Below, one piece after another: positions 27,596 through 36,294 of a stretch of 64,000 nt of DNA (the stretch's first letter is position 1; each line of letters starts with the position of its first letter). The position numbers and the translations under genes are program-made. The notes beneath the pieces were generated by a model. That model searched no databases. It was not told the DNA's origin and saw nothing but the letters and a program-made list of their open reading frames with translations. The stretch is from Qipengyuania aquimaris. GTDB lineage: Bacteria > Pseudomonadota > Alphaproteobacteria > Sphingomonadales > Sphingomonadaceae. Where the stretch lies: positions 590,162 to 654,161 of the forward strand of contig NZ_WTYI01000001.1 of assembly GCF_009827445.1 (NCBI RefSeq), written 5' to 3'.

Positions 27596-27787
27596 TTAAC
27601 CGTCCGAGGGAACGTAGGTCCCCAGGCGATGGTGCAGGGCGTTGATCTTCGCCAGCTCCTCGCGATCTTCGGTCTGGCGCGCGTAGCTCGTGAGAGCGGT
27701 GCGCAGGAGACGGAAATCGGCGGTCGAGAACAGGGCGCGTGCGCGGCCCGGCTCGGTCTTGGGAGTGTCTTCGGTCATCGTAGTCAT
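27596..27787 (-). CDS. Small conserved protein downstream of isocitrate lyase
   Basis: A 63-residue hydrophilic helical protein (or 60 residues from the second ATG at 27778; both suit the GGAGAGGAAGG site). It has no signal or membrane segment; the middle part, ADFRLLRTALTSYARQTE, looks like an amphipathic helix. It lies 12 bases after the aceA stop in the same orientation, so it should be co-expressed. There is no family I recognise; a role linked to the glyoxylate shunt is only inferred from position. Confidence 0.6.
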   Translation of the reverse strand: MTTMTEDTPKTEPGRARALFSTADFRLLRTALTSYARQTEDREELAKINALHHRLGTYVPSDG

Positions 27788-27799
27788 CCTTCCTCTCCG

Positions 27800-29398
27800 T
27801 TAGGCTGCAGCGAACTGGTTCATGGTGTTGTCCTTGCCGCCGGCCTTCAGGGCCGCTTCGCCGGCAAAGTATTCCTTGTGGTCATCGCCGATGTCCGAAC
27901 CGGCCATGTTCTGGTGCTTCACGCAAGCGATACCCTGGCGGATTTCCTCGCGCTGCACGTTCTTGACGTAACCAAGCATCGCCTGTTCGCCGAAGTATTC
28001 CTTGGCGAGGTTGTCGGTGCTCAGTGCAGCCGTGTGATAAGTCGGCAGCGTGATGAGGTGGTGGAAGATACCGGCACGCTTCGCGGCATCGGCCTGGAAG
28101 GTGCGGATCTTCTCATCGGCTTCGGCCGCCAGTTCGGTGCCGTCGTAGTCGATGCTCATGAGCTTGGCGCGGTCGAAACCCGACACGTCCTTGCCCTCTG
28201 CTTCCCACTTGTCGAAGATCTGCTGGCGGAAGTTGAGCGTCCAGTTGAAGCTGGGCGAGTTGTTATAGACCAGCTTGGCGTTGGGGATCACCTCGCGGAC
28301 CCGATCGACCATGCCGGCGATCTGTTCGACATGCGGCTTCTCGGTTTCGATCCACAGCAGGTCGGCACCCGCTTCCAGCGCGGTGATGCAATCGAGCACG
28401 CAGCGATCTTCGCCGGTTCCGGGGCGGAACTGGTAGAGATTGCTCGGCAGGCGCTTGGGCGCAAGCAGCTTGCCGTCGCGGCTGATGAAGACCTGGCCGT
28501 TCTTGATGTCGGCAGCGTCGACTTCGTCGCAATCGAGGAAGCTGTTGTACTGGTCACCCAGATCGCCCGGTTCCTTCGAATAGGCGATCGACTTGGTCAG
28601 GCCTGCGCCGAGGCTGTCGGTGCGGGCAACGATGATGCCGTCGGGAACGCCGAGTTCGAGGAAGGCGTAGCGGATCGCGCGGATCTTCTGGTGGAATTCC
28701 TCGTGCGGAACCGTGACCTTGCCGTCCTGGTGGCCGCACTGCTTTTCGTCAGACACCTGGTTTTCGATCTGCAGGGCGCAGGCACCCGCTTCGATCATCT
28801 TCTTGGCGAGCAGGTAGGTCGCCTCGGCATTACCGAAACCTGCGTCGATGTCTGCGATGATCGGCACGACATGCGTCTCATGCTCGTCGATTTCCTTGAG
28901 CAGGCGGTGCGTGTTGACCGCGTCGCCCTTGGCCTTTGCTTCGTCGAGTTCGCGGAACATGCCGCCTAGCTCGCGAGCGTCGGCCTGGCGCAGGAAGGTG
29001 TAGAGTTCCTCGATCAGCGCCGGAACGCTGGTCTTCTCGTGCATCGACTGGTCGGGCAGGGGACCGAATTCGCTGCGCAGAGCGGCAACCATCCAGCCCG
29101 AGAGGTAGAGGTAACGGCGCTTCGTGCTGCCGAAATGCTTCTTGATCGAAATCATCTTCTGCTGCGCGATGAACCCGTGCCAGCAGCCGAGCGACTGGGT
29201 GTAGTTCGCCGGGTCGGCGTCATAGGCTTCCATGTCTTCGCGCATGATCTTTGCGGTGTAGCGCGCAATGTCGAGACCAGTGGGGAAGCGGTTCTGAACT
29301 GCCATGCGTGCAGCGCTGGCAGCGTCGATCGCGCCCCACGGCGCGCCGTTTTCCGAGATGGTCTGGCCGAGTTCGGCGATGCGGCTTTGATAGGTCAT
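27800..29398 (-). CDS. aceA: Isocitrate lyase
   Basis: A 532-residue enzyme that splits isocitrate into glyoxylate and succinate in the glyoxylate shunt, needed for growth on acetate or fatty acids. The catalytic loop reads KQCGH (K219-H223) with Cys221 as the catalytic base; the longer ~530-residue type uses this KQCGH variant instead of KKCGH. VVPIIADIDAGFGN carries metal-binding residues and PSFNW lies in the C-terminal part. ATG 29398 has AGGAG upstream (CAGGAGATTCGCC). It is divergent from a ScfR-type regulator with half-sites of the same operator between them. Malate synthase is not in the window. Confidence 0.96.
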   Translation of the reverse strand: MTYQSRIAELGQTISENGAPWGAIDAASAARMAVQNRFPTGLDIARYTAKIMREDMEAYDADPANYTQSLGCWHGFIAQQKMISIKKHFGSTKRRYLYLSGWMVAALRSEFGPLPDQSMHEKTSVPALIEELYTFLRQADARELGGMFRELDEAKAKGDAVNTHRLLKEIDEHETHVVPIIADIDAGFGNAEATYLLAKKMIEAGACALQIENQVSDEKQCGHQDGKVTVPHEEFHQKIRAIRYAFLELGVPDGIIVARTDSLGAGLTKSIAYSKEPGDLGDQYNSFLDCDEVDAADIKNGQVFISRDGKLLAPKRLPSNLYQFRPGTGEDRCVLDCITALEAGADLLWIETEKPHVEQIAGMVDRVREVIPNAKLVYNNSPSFNWTLNFRQQIFDKWEAEGKDVSGFDRAKLMSIDYDGTELAAEADEKIRTFQADAAKRAGIFHHLITLPTYHTAALSTDNLAKEYFGEQAMLGYVKNVQREEIRQGIACVKHQNMAGSDIGDDHKEYFAGEAALKAGGKDNTMNQFAAA

Positions 29399-29529
29399 GG
29401 CGAATCTCCTGTAAGTTCTGGCGCGTTGGCCTTGCTCATGAACTTGGGGCGATTAGCCGCTCCAGGACAGGAAAATTTACAGAATTTGTTGTCTAAACCG
29501 TGCTGATCTGCCAGATCGATGTGTAATGA

Positions 29530-29545
29530 TGTAAAGGAATTTACA
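29530..29545. promoter_or_regulatory. Palindromic operator candidate between aceA and its regulator
   Basis: TGTAAA, GGAA, TTTACA: a perfect inverted repeat ending two bases before the regulator's ATG. Its centre holds the AAAGGA ribosome-binding site. A second TTTACA half-site lies at 29476-29481 and a TGTAAG at about 29408-29413 near aceA. The AT-rich half-sites recall RamB-type sites. Assignment to the adjacent regulator is inference. Confidence 0.55.
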
Positions 29546-29546
29546 A

Positions 29547-30932
29547 ATGGCGGACGCCGCTCTCATGGCAGGACCGGCTATTCGTCGACTGCGTAAACGT
29601 GAAAACCTGACCCAGGCGGCCATGGCGACGCGGCTGGCGATCTCGCCGAGTTATCTCAACCTGATCGAACGCAACCAGCGTCCGGTGAGCGCCCGTGTTG
29701 TAATGGCATTGGTCGAGAAATTCGACTTCGATCCCCGCTCCCTTAGGGAGGATGAGGCGGTCGGTGGCCTCGATGGCCTTATGCGCCGGCTTGCCGATGA
29801 ACGCTTCTCCGATCTCGATATCGACCGCGACGAGGCGGAGGAGTTCCTGTCCACTGCGCCCCAGGTCGCGGCGGCCTTCGCCCGGCTGTACGACAAGGCC
29901 GGTCCCGGTACCGATAAGCATGACGATGCCCTTGCGGCGTCGCGCCGGGAAATCGAACGGTGGCGCAACCACTTCGCCGACCTCGACCATTCGGCGGAAG
30001 GACTGGCGGATGAAATGCGGTTGTCGCGCGGAGACATCGGGCTGGCCTTGACCGAGCGACTGCGTGAGCGCCACCAGCTTTCGGTTCGTATCCTGCCTCG
30101 CGATGTGCTTCCGGAAAGCCTTAGCCGCTTGGACCTTCACGCAAGACAGATCCAGTTGTCGGAGATGCTCGGTCCGGCATCGCGCAATTTCCAGCTCGCG
30201 CTCAAGGTGGCGCAGTTGGAAAAGCGCGACGAGATCGAAGCGGTGGCTCAGGGCGCGGAGTTCGAGGATGAAGCCGCACGCGCCCTGTTCAGACGCCATC
30301 TCGAAGGCTATTTCGCGGCGGCTCTGCTGATGCCCTACGGCCGCTTCCTGCGCGCCTGCGAGGCGACAGGATATGATCTCCCCGTCCTGGAGCGGCGCTT
30401 TTCGGTGAGTTTCGAGCAATTGGCGCATCGTCTCACTACCCTTCAGCGAGTAGGGCAGCGGGGCTTGCCGTTCTTTATGGTTCGCATCGATCGGGCAGGC
30501 CAATTTTCCAAAAGCTTCATCGGCGCTAGCACCGCCCATTTTGCCAGCGCAGATGTGTCCTGTCCACTTTGGGACGCACACCGCGCATTCGAAACCGGTG
30601 GTGAGCTTGTCACGCAATTCGTAGCGCTGGAGCAGGCCGGAGAAGGTCAGGCGGGCGGATGGCTGACCATTATGCGTAGCGTAGAAGGCAGCGGAGCTCC
30701 GGGCGAAGCACGTTTTGTCGTGGCGATCGGAATTGAGGCAGTGCTAGCCGCCGACCTGGCGCAGGCGAGGGGATTGTCGCTCAATCCGGTGGATGCACAG
30801 CCGATCGGGCCTGGGTGCGCGGCCTGTCAAAGACAGAACTGCCGTCAGCGTTCGCTGCCTCCGCGCGGCAGGAAATTGCAGTTCGACCGGATGCGTCGCG
30901 GCAACACTCCGTTCGAATTCGGTGAGCGGTAA
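29547..30932 (+). CDS. ScfR/RamB-type short-chain fatty acid regulator
   Basis: A 461-residue transcription regulator. Residues ~10-65 are an XRE-type helix-turn-helix (RLRKRENLTQAAMATRLAIS, then PSYLNLIERNQRP). The centre matches an IrrE/ImmA-like domain without an obvious HExxH zinc motif, and the C-terminus ends with a Cys cluster in GCAACQRQNC that may bind metal. This architecture is the ScfR family; RamB of Corynebacterium controls aceA and aceB. The divergent aceA and the palindrome at the start codon make control of the glyoxylate shunt and autoregulation the likely roles. Confidence 0.85.
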   Translation: MADAALMAGPAIRRLRKRENLTQAAMATRLAISPSYLNLIERNQRPVSARVVMALVEKFDFDPRSLREDEAVGGLDGLMRRLADERFSDLDIDRDEAEEFLSTAPQVAAAFARLYDKAGPGTDKHDDALAASRREIERWRNHFADLDHSAEGLADEMRLSRGDIGLALTERLRERHQLSVRILPRDVLPESLSRLDLHARQIQLSEMLGPASRNFQLALKVAQLEKRDEIEAVAQGAEFEDEAARALFRRHLEGYFAAALLMPYGRFLRACEATGYDLPVLERRFSVSFEQLAHRLTTLQRVGQRGLPFFMVRIDRAGQFSKSFIGASTAHFASADVSCPLWDAHRAFETGGELVTQFVALEQAGEGQAGGWLTIMRSVEGSGAPGEARFVVAIGIEAVLAADLAQARGLSLNPVDAQPIGPGCAACQRQNCRQRSLPPRGRKLQFDRMRRGNTPFEFGER

Positions 30933-31007
30933 CCATGATCCGGGGAACGGAGCTGAATTCTTGTGCGTTGGCGCCGCAGTAAAACATGGATGGGAAAGGA
31001 TTTTTCC

Positions 31008-31301
31008 ATGGCAGAAGAACGTATTACCGAAACGCGCACGCCCGACGGCAACACGCATACCACTCACACGGTCGTCACTGACCTACCGCGTCGCGGCGGC
31101 GGCTTTGGCTGGGTTATGGCTATCATTCTCCTGATTGCCGCAATCGCAGCAATCGTCGTTTTCACGCAGATGGGCGGAGCGGAAGTCGCCAAGGACGAAG
31201 CGATCACGGATGCTGCCAACCAGGTCGGCGAGGCAGCCGGACAAGTTGGAGACGCTGCACAAGAAGCCGGCGAAGCCGTGGGCGACGCCGTCAACAACTG
31301 A
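31008..31301 (+). CDS. Small single-helix membrane protein with amphipathic repeat tail
   Basis: A 97-residue protein starting at ATG 31008, with AAAGGA seven bases upstream. The basic N-terminus is followed by one membrane helix (about 33-55, GFGWVMAIILLIAAIAAIVV) and a C-terminal Ala/Gly/Glu repeat in which a short unit like AANQVGEAAGQ recurs about four times to the end. The repeat should form an amphipathic helix similar to LEA- or YtxH-like proteins. The function is unknown. It sits alone between the ScfR gene and the exopolysaccharide genes; 134 bases follow without a gene, with a weak hairpin at 31321-31355. Confidence 0.7.
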   Translation: MAEERITETRTPDGNTHTTHTVVTDLPRRGGGFGWVMAIILLIAAIAAIVVFTQMGGAEVAKDEAITDAANQVGEAAGQVGDAAQEAGEAVGDAVNN

Positions 31302-31436
31302 CCAAATTGACAACTGAAACACGGCGGCGTCCCGGTAATTCGGCGCGCCGTTTTGTTTGCTGTAAAGTTTACCGACAGTTCACCAATGGCATGGTAAGGA
31401 AAGGTTTAACCAACCTTCGGGATATCGCCGCCTGCC

Positions 31437-32825
31437 ATGATCAGAGTCTTCAAGCACTACATCCCCATTGAGGTGATGCTGCTATGCCTGTTCGACCTGC
31501 TCATGCTTGGTCTGGCAGGCGAGGCGGGCTGGAGGCTGCGGACTTTCCAGCTTTCCATCGATCCTGGGTCTTTCGCGGACAGAGCGGTTGCGATTGTCGG
31601 TTTCGCCCTGATCGTCTGGCTTGCCGCTATTGCCGTCGGAACATACACGCCGCTTGCCTTGCGCTCGATCCGCTTCGCCACGGCTCGGCTGTTTGTGGCC
31701 TTGGGTCTCGGCATGCTCACGATTTCCTTTGTAAATCTCGTCCTGCCCGGCACGGCACTTTGGCGTTCCATCCTGCTTTACGCGATGGCGATCGGTCTCG
31801 CCTTGTTGGTCGTGAATCGCATTGTCGCGACACGTGTGGTCGATGCCCAGACTTTCCGCCGGAGAATTCTGGTCCTCGGTGCTGGGCCGAGAGCTCGCAA
31901 GTTACTTGATTTATCGCATCGACCGGACAGCGGTTTTCGTGTCCTGGCATTCGTCGCGATGGGCAAGGGCGCATCCGAACGCATAGAAGGAGCAGTAGAA
32001 CGCGACGAAATCGGCGACCTCGGAAAATATGTGCAGCGTATCGGTGCGCAGGAAGTCGTTCTGGCTATGCAGGAAAGACGTAATGCCTTGCCACTCAAGG
32101 ACTTGGTGCGCGTGAAGACCAATGGCGTCGATGTCAGCGATCTCTCCGGATTTCTTGAACGCGAAACAGGCAAGCTGGATCTCGATACACTCAATCCGAG
32201 CTGGCTGATCTTTTCCGACGGTTTCATTGCCGGGCAGCGGATATCGGCCGTAGCGAAGCGGATATTCGATATCGTGGTGAGCCTTGCGGTCTTGCTGCTG
32301 ACGCTGCCGTTGATCGTCCTGTTTGCAATCTTCGTGAAGCTGGAAAGCAAGGGGTCTGCGTTCTACCGGCAAGAGCGTGTCGGCCTCTACGGCCAGACCT
32401 TCCAGATACCCAAGCTGCGCTCCATGCGTCAGGATGCCGAGGCGGATGGGATAAAGTGGGCGGAAAAAGACGATCCGCGTATAACCCGGGTGGGCCGTTT
32501 CATCCGCATGGTGCGGATCGATGAATTGCCCCAGTTGTGGAGCGTGCTGAAGGGCGAAATGAGCTTCGTCGGCCCGCGTCCGGAGCGTCCGCAATTCGTG
32601 GCCGAACTCGATGAAAAACTTCCGTTCTATGCCGAAAGGCACATGGTCAAACCGGGCATCACCGGATGGGCGCAGATCAATTATCCCTATGGCGCCAGCA
32701 TCGACGACGCCCGTGGCAAGCTGGAATACGACCTCTATTACGCGAAGAACTACTCGCCATTTCTCGATCTGCTGATCCTGCTGCAAACAGCTCGGGTCAT
32801 CCTGTGGCCGGAGGGCGCGCGCTGA
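31437..32825 (+). CDS. Polyprenyl glycosylphosphotransferase, PEP-CTERM-associated type
   Basis: A 462-residue enzyme that starts exopolysaccharide synthesis by transferring a sugar-1-phosphate to undecaprenyl phosphate at the inner membrane. Four N-terminal helices precede a CoA-binding-like domain (LVLGAGPRARKLLDL). After one more helix (~280-305) comes the catalytic bacterial sugar transferase domain, with FYRQERVGLYG, FQIPKLRSM, RITRVGRFIR, DELPQLW and MSFVGPRPE, then KPGITGWAQINY. The gene is followed with overlap by prsK, which marks it as the PEP-CTERM/exosortase-associated type. No exosortase is in the window. Confidence 0.9.
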   Translation: MIRVFKHYIPIEVMLLCLFDLLMLGLAGEAGWRLRTFQLSIDPGSFADRAVAIVGFALIVWLAAIAVGTYTPLALRSIRFATARLFVALGLGMLTISFVNLVLPGTALWRSILLYAMAIGLALLVVNRIVATRVVDAQTFRRRILVLGAGPRARKLLDLSHRPDSGFRVLAFVAMGKGASERIEGAVERDEIGDLGKYVQRIGAQEVVLAMQERRNALPLKDLVRVKTNGVDVSDLSGFLERETGKLDLDTLNPSWLIFSDGFIAGQRISAVAKRIFDIVVSLAVLLLTLPLIVLFAIFVKLESKGSAFYRQERVGLYGQTFQIPKLRSMRQDAEADGIKWAEKDDPRITRVGRFIRMVRIDELPQLWSVLKGEMSFVGPRPERPQFVAELDEKLPFYAERHMVKPGITGWAQINYPYGASIDDARGKLEYDLYYAKNYSPFLDLLILLQTARVILWPEGAR

Positions 32826-34930
32826 TGACGTGGCTGGCAAACATCGGCTCGGTCAGCTTCCTGCTTGGCGCTCTGGTAAGCGGGCTTGCGGCCCTGTGGA
32901 TCGCGCGTTCCGGCGCGGCCGAGCGTTCCGATCGCTGGGCTGCAGTGGCCGCCTTGGCCCTGACGGCAAACTGGTGCTTTGCCGCCGCCAGTTTCGGGGC
33001 GGAGCAGCCGATCGTCGCATTGACCGAAGTCGCAAAGAACCTGGCCTGGATTTACGTGTTGCTGCGGCTCTTCGCAAACGACGGGCGCGATGAGACCTTG
33101 CGGCTCGTGCGACCGGCAGCGATTGTCTTGGCGCTCGTGGAATCCTTCCAGATCGTCCTTGTCATGCTCGCCTTGCGCAACGCGAACGCTCCGAGCGCCG
33201 CGACGCTTATATTCGAAACTTCCGCAATCCTGAGAGCGCTGACGGTGGTCGGTGCTCTCGTGCTCCTGCATAACCTGTATGTCGGCGCTGCGCTCTCTTC
33301 GCGGCGCATCTTGCGCTGGAACGCTGCTGCTCTGGCGGGGATGTGGGCGTTCTCGCTCAATTTCTATACGTTAAGCTACCTCACCGGAGAGGTCCCGGTG
33401 GAACTGCAGGCCATTCGCGGTCTGGCTGCAGCAATCATCGCCGTGCCGTTCGCTGTCGGCTTCAATTCGAATGCGGCCGGCCTCGAGTTTCGCCCGTCCC
33501 GGACGCTAACCTTCCGCTCGCTCTCGCTGCTGGTCATCGGCGGGTATTTCATGCTCATGCTGTTGCTAGCGAACTCACTCGACATGCTGCGCGGCGATAT
33601 CCGCGCGCTCACGCAGGTCGGGCTGATCCTGGCGGCAGGGGCTCTGGCGCTGATCTGGCTTCCTTCCCAGCGCGTGCGCGGCTGGTTGCGGGTGACCGCG
33701 GTCAAGCATCTCTTCAAGCACCGCTATGACTACCGCAACGAATGGATTCGTTTCACCAATACCATCGGTCGCACCGGATTTGATGAAACGACCCTGCAGG
33801 AGCGCGCGATCAAGGCGCTCGCGGATATTACCGATAGTCCGTGCGGGCTGCTGCTGTTGCCGGAAGATGACGGCGCGCTTGCTCTCGGTGCACAATGGAA
33901 TTGGCCGGGTGCGGATCTACCGGCAAACGCCATGGATCCGGACCTCGCGGCGATTTTGGAGCGAGAAGGTCTGATAATCGATTTCGACGAAGTCAGGGCG
34001 GGCAAGGATCATCACGGGGAACTGGCCAATATGCCCGACTGGTCTTTCGAGGAACTGCGCGCCTGGGCGGCCGTGCCCCTGCTTCACTTCGATCGGCTCG
34101 TAGGCGTAGTCATCCTTGCCCGGCCCGCGATCGAGCGCGAATTGGACTGGGAAGATTTCGACCTTCTGAGCATCGTTGGCCGCCAGTTGGCCAGTTATCT
34201 CGCCGAGCAGAGCGGCCAGGCAGCGCTGTCCGAAGCCAGCCGCTTCGATGAATTCAATCGTCGCATGGCGTTTGTCATGCACGACATAAAGAACCTGTCG
34301 AGCCAGATGTCGCTGCTTCTCCGGAATGCCGAGAAGCACGCCGACAAACCCGAATTTCGCAAGGACATGCTGGTCACGCTCAAGAACAGCGCGGACAAGC
34401 TCAATCTCTTGCTTGCCCGGCTGGGAAGATACGGCACCGGTGCCCGCGAAGAAATGCAGCAGTTCGACCTCGCGGAAATCTCGCGCGAGGTTGCGGCCCG
34501 CTTCGAAGGCAGCCACCCGGTCAGACTGGCGCGGTGCGAAGCTGTCGAAGTGGTGGGCGATCGGGAAGGGCTGGAGCAGGCCCTTGTACACCTCGTCCAG
34601 AACGCGATCGATGCCAGCGACCCGGACATTCCTGTCATGATCGAAACCTTCAGTAACGGTATCAGCGGTCAATGCCAGGTCATCGACAACGGCAAGGGCA
34701 TGAGCCCGGCTTTCGTTCGCAATGGTCTGTTCAAACCGTTTGTGTCGTCGAAGGAGGGTGGCTTCGGCATTGGCGCGTATGAAGCGCGTGAAATCATCCG
34801 GGCGATGGATGGACGCCTCGACGTGGAATCGCGTGAGGGGCTTGGTACGCGCTTCGCTGTCAGCCTGCCATTGCGCTCTGCCAAGGCCATTTACTCCGGC
34901 CCGAAAGATCTAATCGAGGAGACGGTCTGA
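32825..34930 (+). CDS. prsK: PEP-CTERM system sensor histidine kinase PrsK
   Basis: A 701-residue kinase. Its ATG 32825 shares a base with the TGA of the sugar transferase gene (TGATG). The first ~300 residues form about nine membrane helices, the PrsK hallmark. A GAF domain follows (~330-470, with SPCGLLLLPEDDGAL), then the phosphoacceptor FVMHDIKNL (His486), and an ATPase domain with VQNAIDASDP, DNGKGMSP and GGFGIGAYEAREI. The partner PrsR follows with a one-base overlap. The signal sensed is unknown; it should tie exopolysaccharide or PEP-CTERM protein expression to the envelope state. Confidence 0.88.
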   Translation: MTWLANIGSVSFLLGALVSGLAALWIARSGAAERSDRWAAVAALALTANWCFAAASFGAEQPIVALTEVAKNLAWIYVLLRLFANDGRDETLRLVRPAAIVLALVESFQIVLVMLALRNANAPSAATLIFETSAILRALTVVGALVLLHNLYVGAALSSRRILRWNAAALAGMWAFSLNFYTLSYLTGEVPVELQAIRGLAAAIIAVPFAVGFNSNAAGLEFRPSRTLTFRSLSLLVIGGYFMLMLLLANSLDMLRGDIRALTQVGLILAAGALALIWLPSQRVRGWLRVTAVKHLFKHRYDYRNEWIRFTNTIGRTGFDETTLQERAIKALADITDSPCGLLLLPEDDGALALGAQWNWPGADLPANAMDPDLAAILEREGLIIDFDEVRAGKDHHGELANMPDWSFEELRAWAAVPLLHFDRLVGVVILARPAIERELDWEDFDLLSIVGRQLASYLAEQSGQAALSEASRFDEFNRRMAFVMHDIKNLSSQMSLLLRNAEKHADKPEFRKDMLVTLKNSADKLNLLLARLGRYGTGAREEMQQFDLAEISREVAARFEGSHPVRLARCEAVEVVGDREGLEQALVHLVQNAIDASDPDIPVMIETFSNGISGQCQVIDNGKGMSPAFVRNGLFKPFVSSKEGGFGIGAYEAREIIRAMDGRLDVESREGLGTRFAVSLPLRSAKAIYSGPKDLIEETV

Positions 34931-36294
34931 TGGCCGAGGACAAACGCAAGCTCTTGGTGGTGGAAGACGACGAGGGTCTCCAAGCCCAGCTCAAATGGGC
35001 TTACGAAGACTATGAAGTTCTGATCGCCGGCAACCGCGACCAGGCGCTCGCATTGCTGCGCTCGGAAGAGCCTTCAGTCGTTACGCTTGACCTGGGCCTG
35101 CCGCCGGATCCCGACGGTACGAGTGAAGGCTTTGCCGTGCTCGACGCGATCATGGAAATGAAGCCTGATACCAAGGTTGTCGTGGCCAGTGGCCATGGCG
35201 CACGCGAGAGCGCACTGCAGGCCATCGAGCGCGGGGCCTATGATTTCTACCAGAAGCCCGTCGACATCGAACAGCTGGGCATGATTGTGGATCGCGCCCA
35301 TCGGCTACATACGATCGAGGCAGAAAACCGCCGCCTCGCCGAAAAAGTGGGCGAAGAGAAGACAGTGCTCGGCTCCATGATCACGGCGGCGCCCGAAATG
35401 GCCAAGGTCGCCCGTACGATCGAGCGGGTCGCGCCGACGAATGTATCGGTCATGTTGCTGGGTGCCAGCGGGACGGGCAAGGAATTGCTTGCAAAAGGCC
35501 TACATGAGTCCAGCGACCGCAAGCACGGCGCATTTATCGCCATCAATTGCGCTGCTATTCCGGAAAACCTGTTGGAGAGCGAGCTTTTCGGACACGAGAA
35601 AGGCGCCTTTACCGGCGCGGTGAAGACGAACGAAGGCAAGATCGAGCTCGCCGATGGCGGCACATTATTCCTCGATGAAGTCGGCGATATCCCGCTTCCG
35701 CTGCAGGTCAAACTGCTGCGCTTCCTGCAAGAGCGTGTCATCGAGCGGATCGGCGGACGCAAGGCAATCTCGGTGGATACAAGGATCGTTTGCGCGACGC
35801 ACCAGAACCTGGAAGCCATGATCGCCGAGGGCAGTTTTCGCGAAGACCTGTTCTACCGTTTGGCCGAGATCGTCGTCAAAATCCCCTCGCTGACCGAACG
35901 CCCCGGTGACGCTGTGCTTCTGGCCAAGCATTTCCTCGCGAAATTCGCGGGCGAGATGAACTCGCGGGTCAAGGGCTTTACGCCCGACGCGCTGGCAGCG
36001 ATCGACAGTTGGGGATGGCCGGGGAATGTGCGCGAGCTTGAGAACCGTGTGAAACGCGCGGTCATCATGGCCGATGGCAAATTGGTAAGCGCCGAAGACC
36101 TGGACATGGATGCCGACGAAGAGGACGGCGAGCTGGCGCTGAACCTGAAGCAGGCGCGCGAGGAAGCCGACCGGAGAATGATCCGAAAGGCGCTGGCAAG
36201 AACGCAGGGCAACATTTCCAATAGCGCCAAAATTCTCGGGATCAGCCGTCCCACGCTTTACGACCTTCTCAAGCAGTATGACCTTCAGGCGTAG
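34930..36294 (+). CDS. prsR: PEP-CTERM system sigma-54 response regulator PrsR
   Basis: A 454-residue NtrC-type activator. The receiver domain has its phosphorylation site at Asp54 in VTLDLGLPP. The sigma-54 AAA domain has Walker A GASGTGKE (~178), the sigma-54 contact loop GAFTGA (~225) and [15 protein letters not shown] Fis-type helix-turn-helix ends the protein ([20 protein letters not shown]). It should activate sigma-54 promoters when phosphorylated by PrsK; I did not find a clean GG-N10-GC promoter in the window. It overlaps prsK by one base and prsT by 17. Confidence 0.92.
   Translation: MAEDKRKLLVVEDDEGLQAQLKWAYEDYEVLIAGNRDQALALLRSEEPSVVTLDLGLPPDPDGTSEGFAVLDAIMEMKPDTKVVVASGHGARESALQAIERGAYDFYQKPVDIEQLGMIVDRAHRLHTIEAENRRLAEKVGEEKTVLGSMITAAPEMAKVARTIERVAPTNVSVMLLGASGTGKELLAKGLHESSDRKHGAFIAINCAAIPENLLESELFGHEKGAFTGAVKTNEGKIELADGGTLFLDEVGDIPLPLQVKLLRFLQERVIERIGGRKAISVDTRIVCATHQNLEAMIAEGSFREDLFYRLAEIVVKIPSLTERPGDAVLLAKHFLAKFAGEMNSRVKGFTPDALAAIDSWGWPGNVRELENRVKRAVIMADGKLVSAEDLDMDADEEDGELALNLKQAREEADRRMIRKALARTQGNISNSAKILGISRPTLYDLLKQYDLQA

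Noticed and set aside
31302..31436. A sigma-54 promoter upstream of the sugar transferase gene
   Set aside because: TGGCATGGTAAGG has the upstream GG, but no GC doublet stands 10 bases later.
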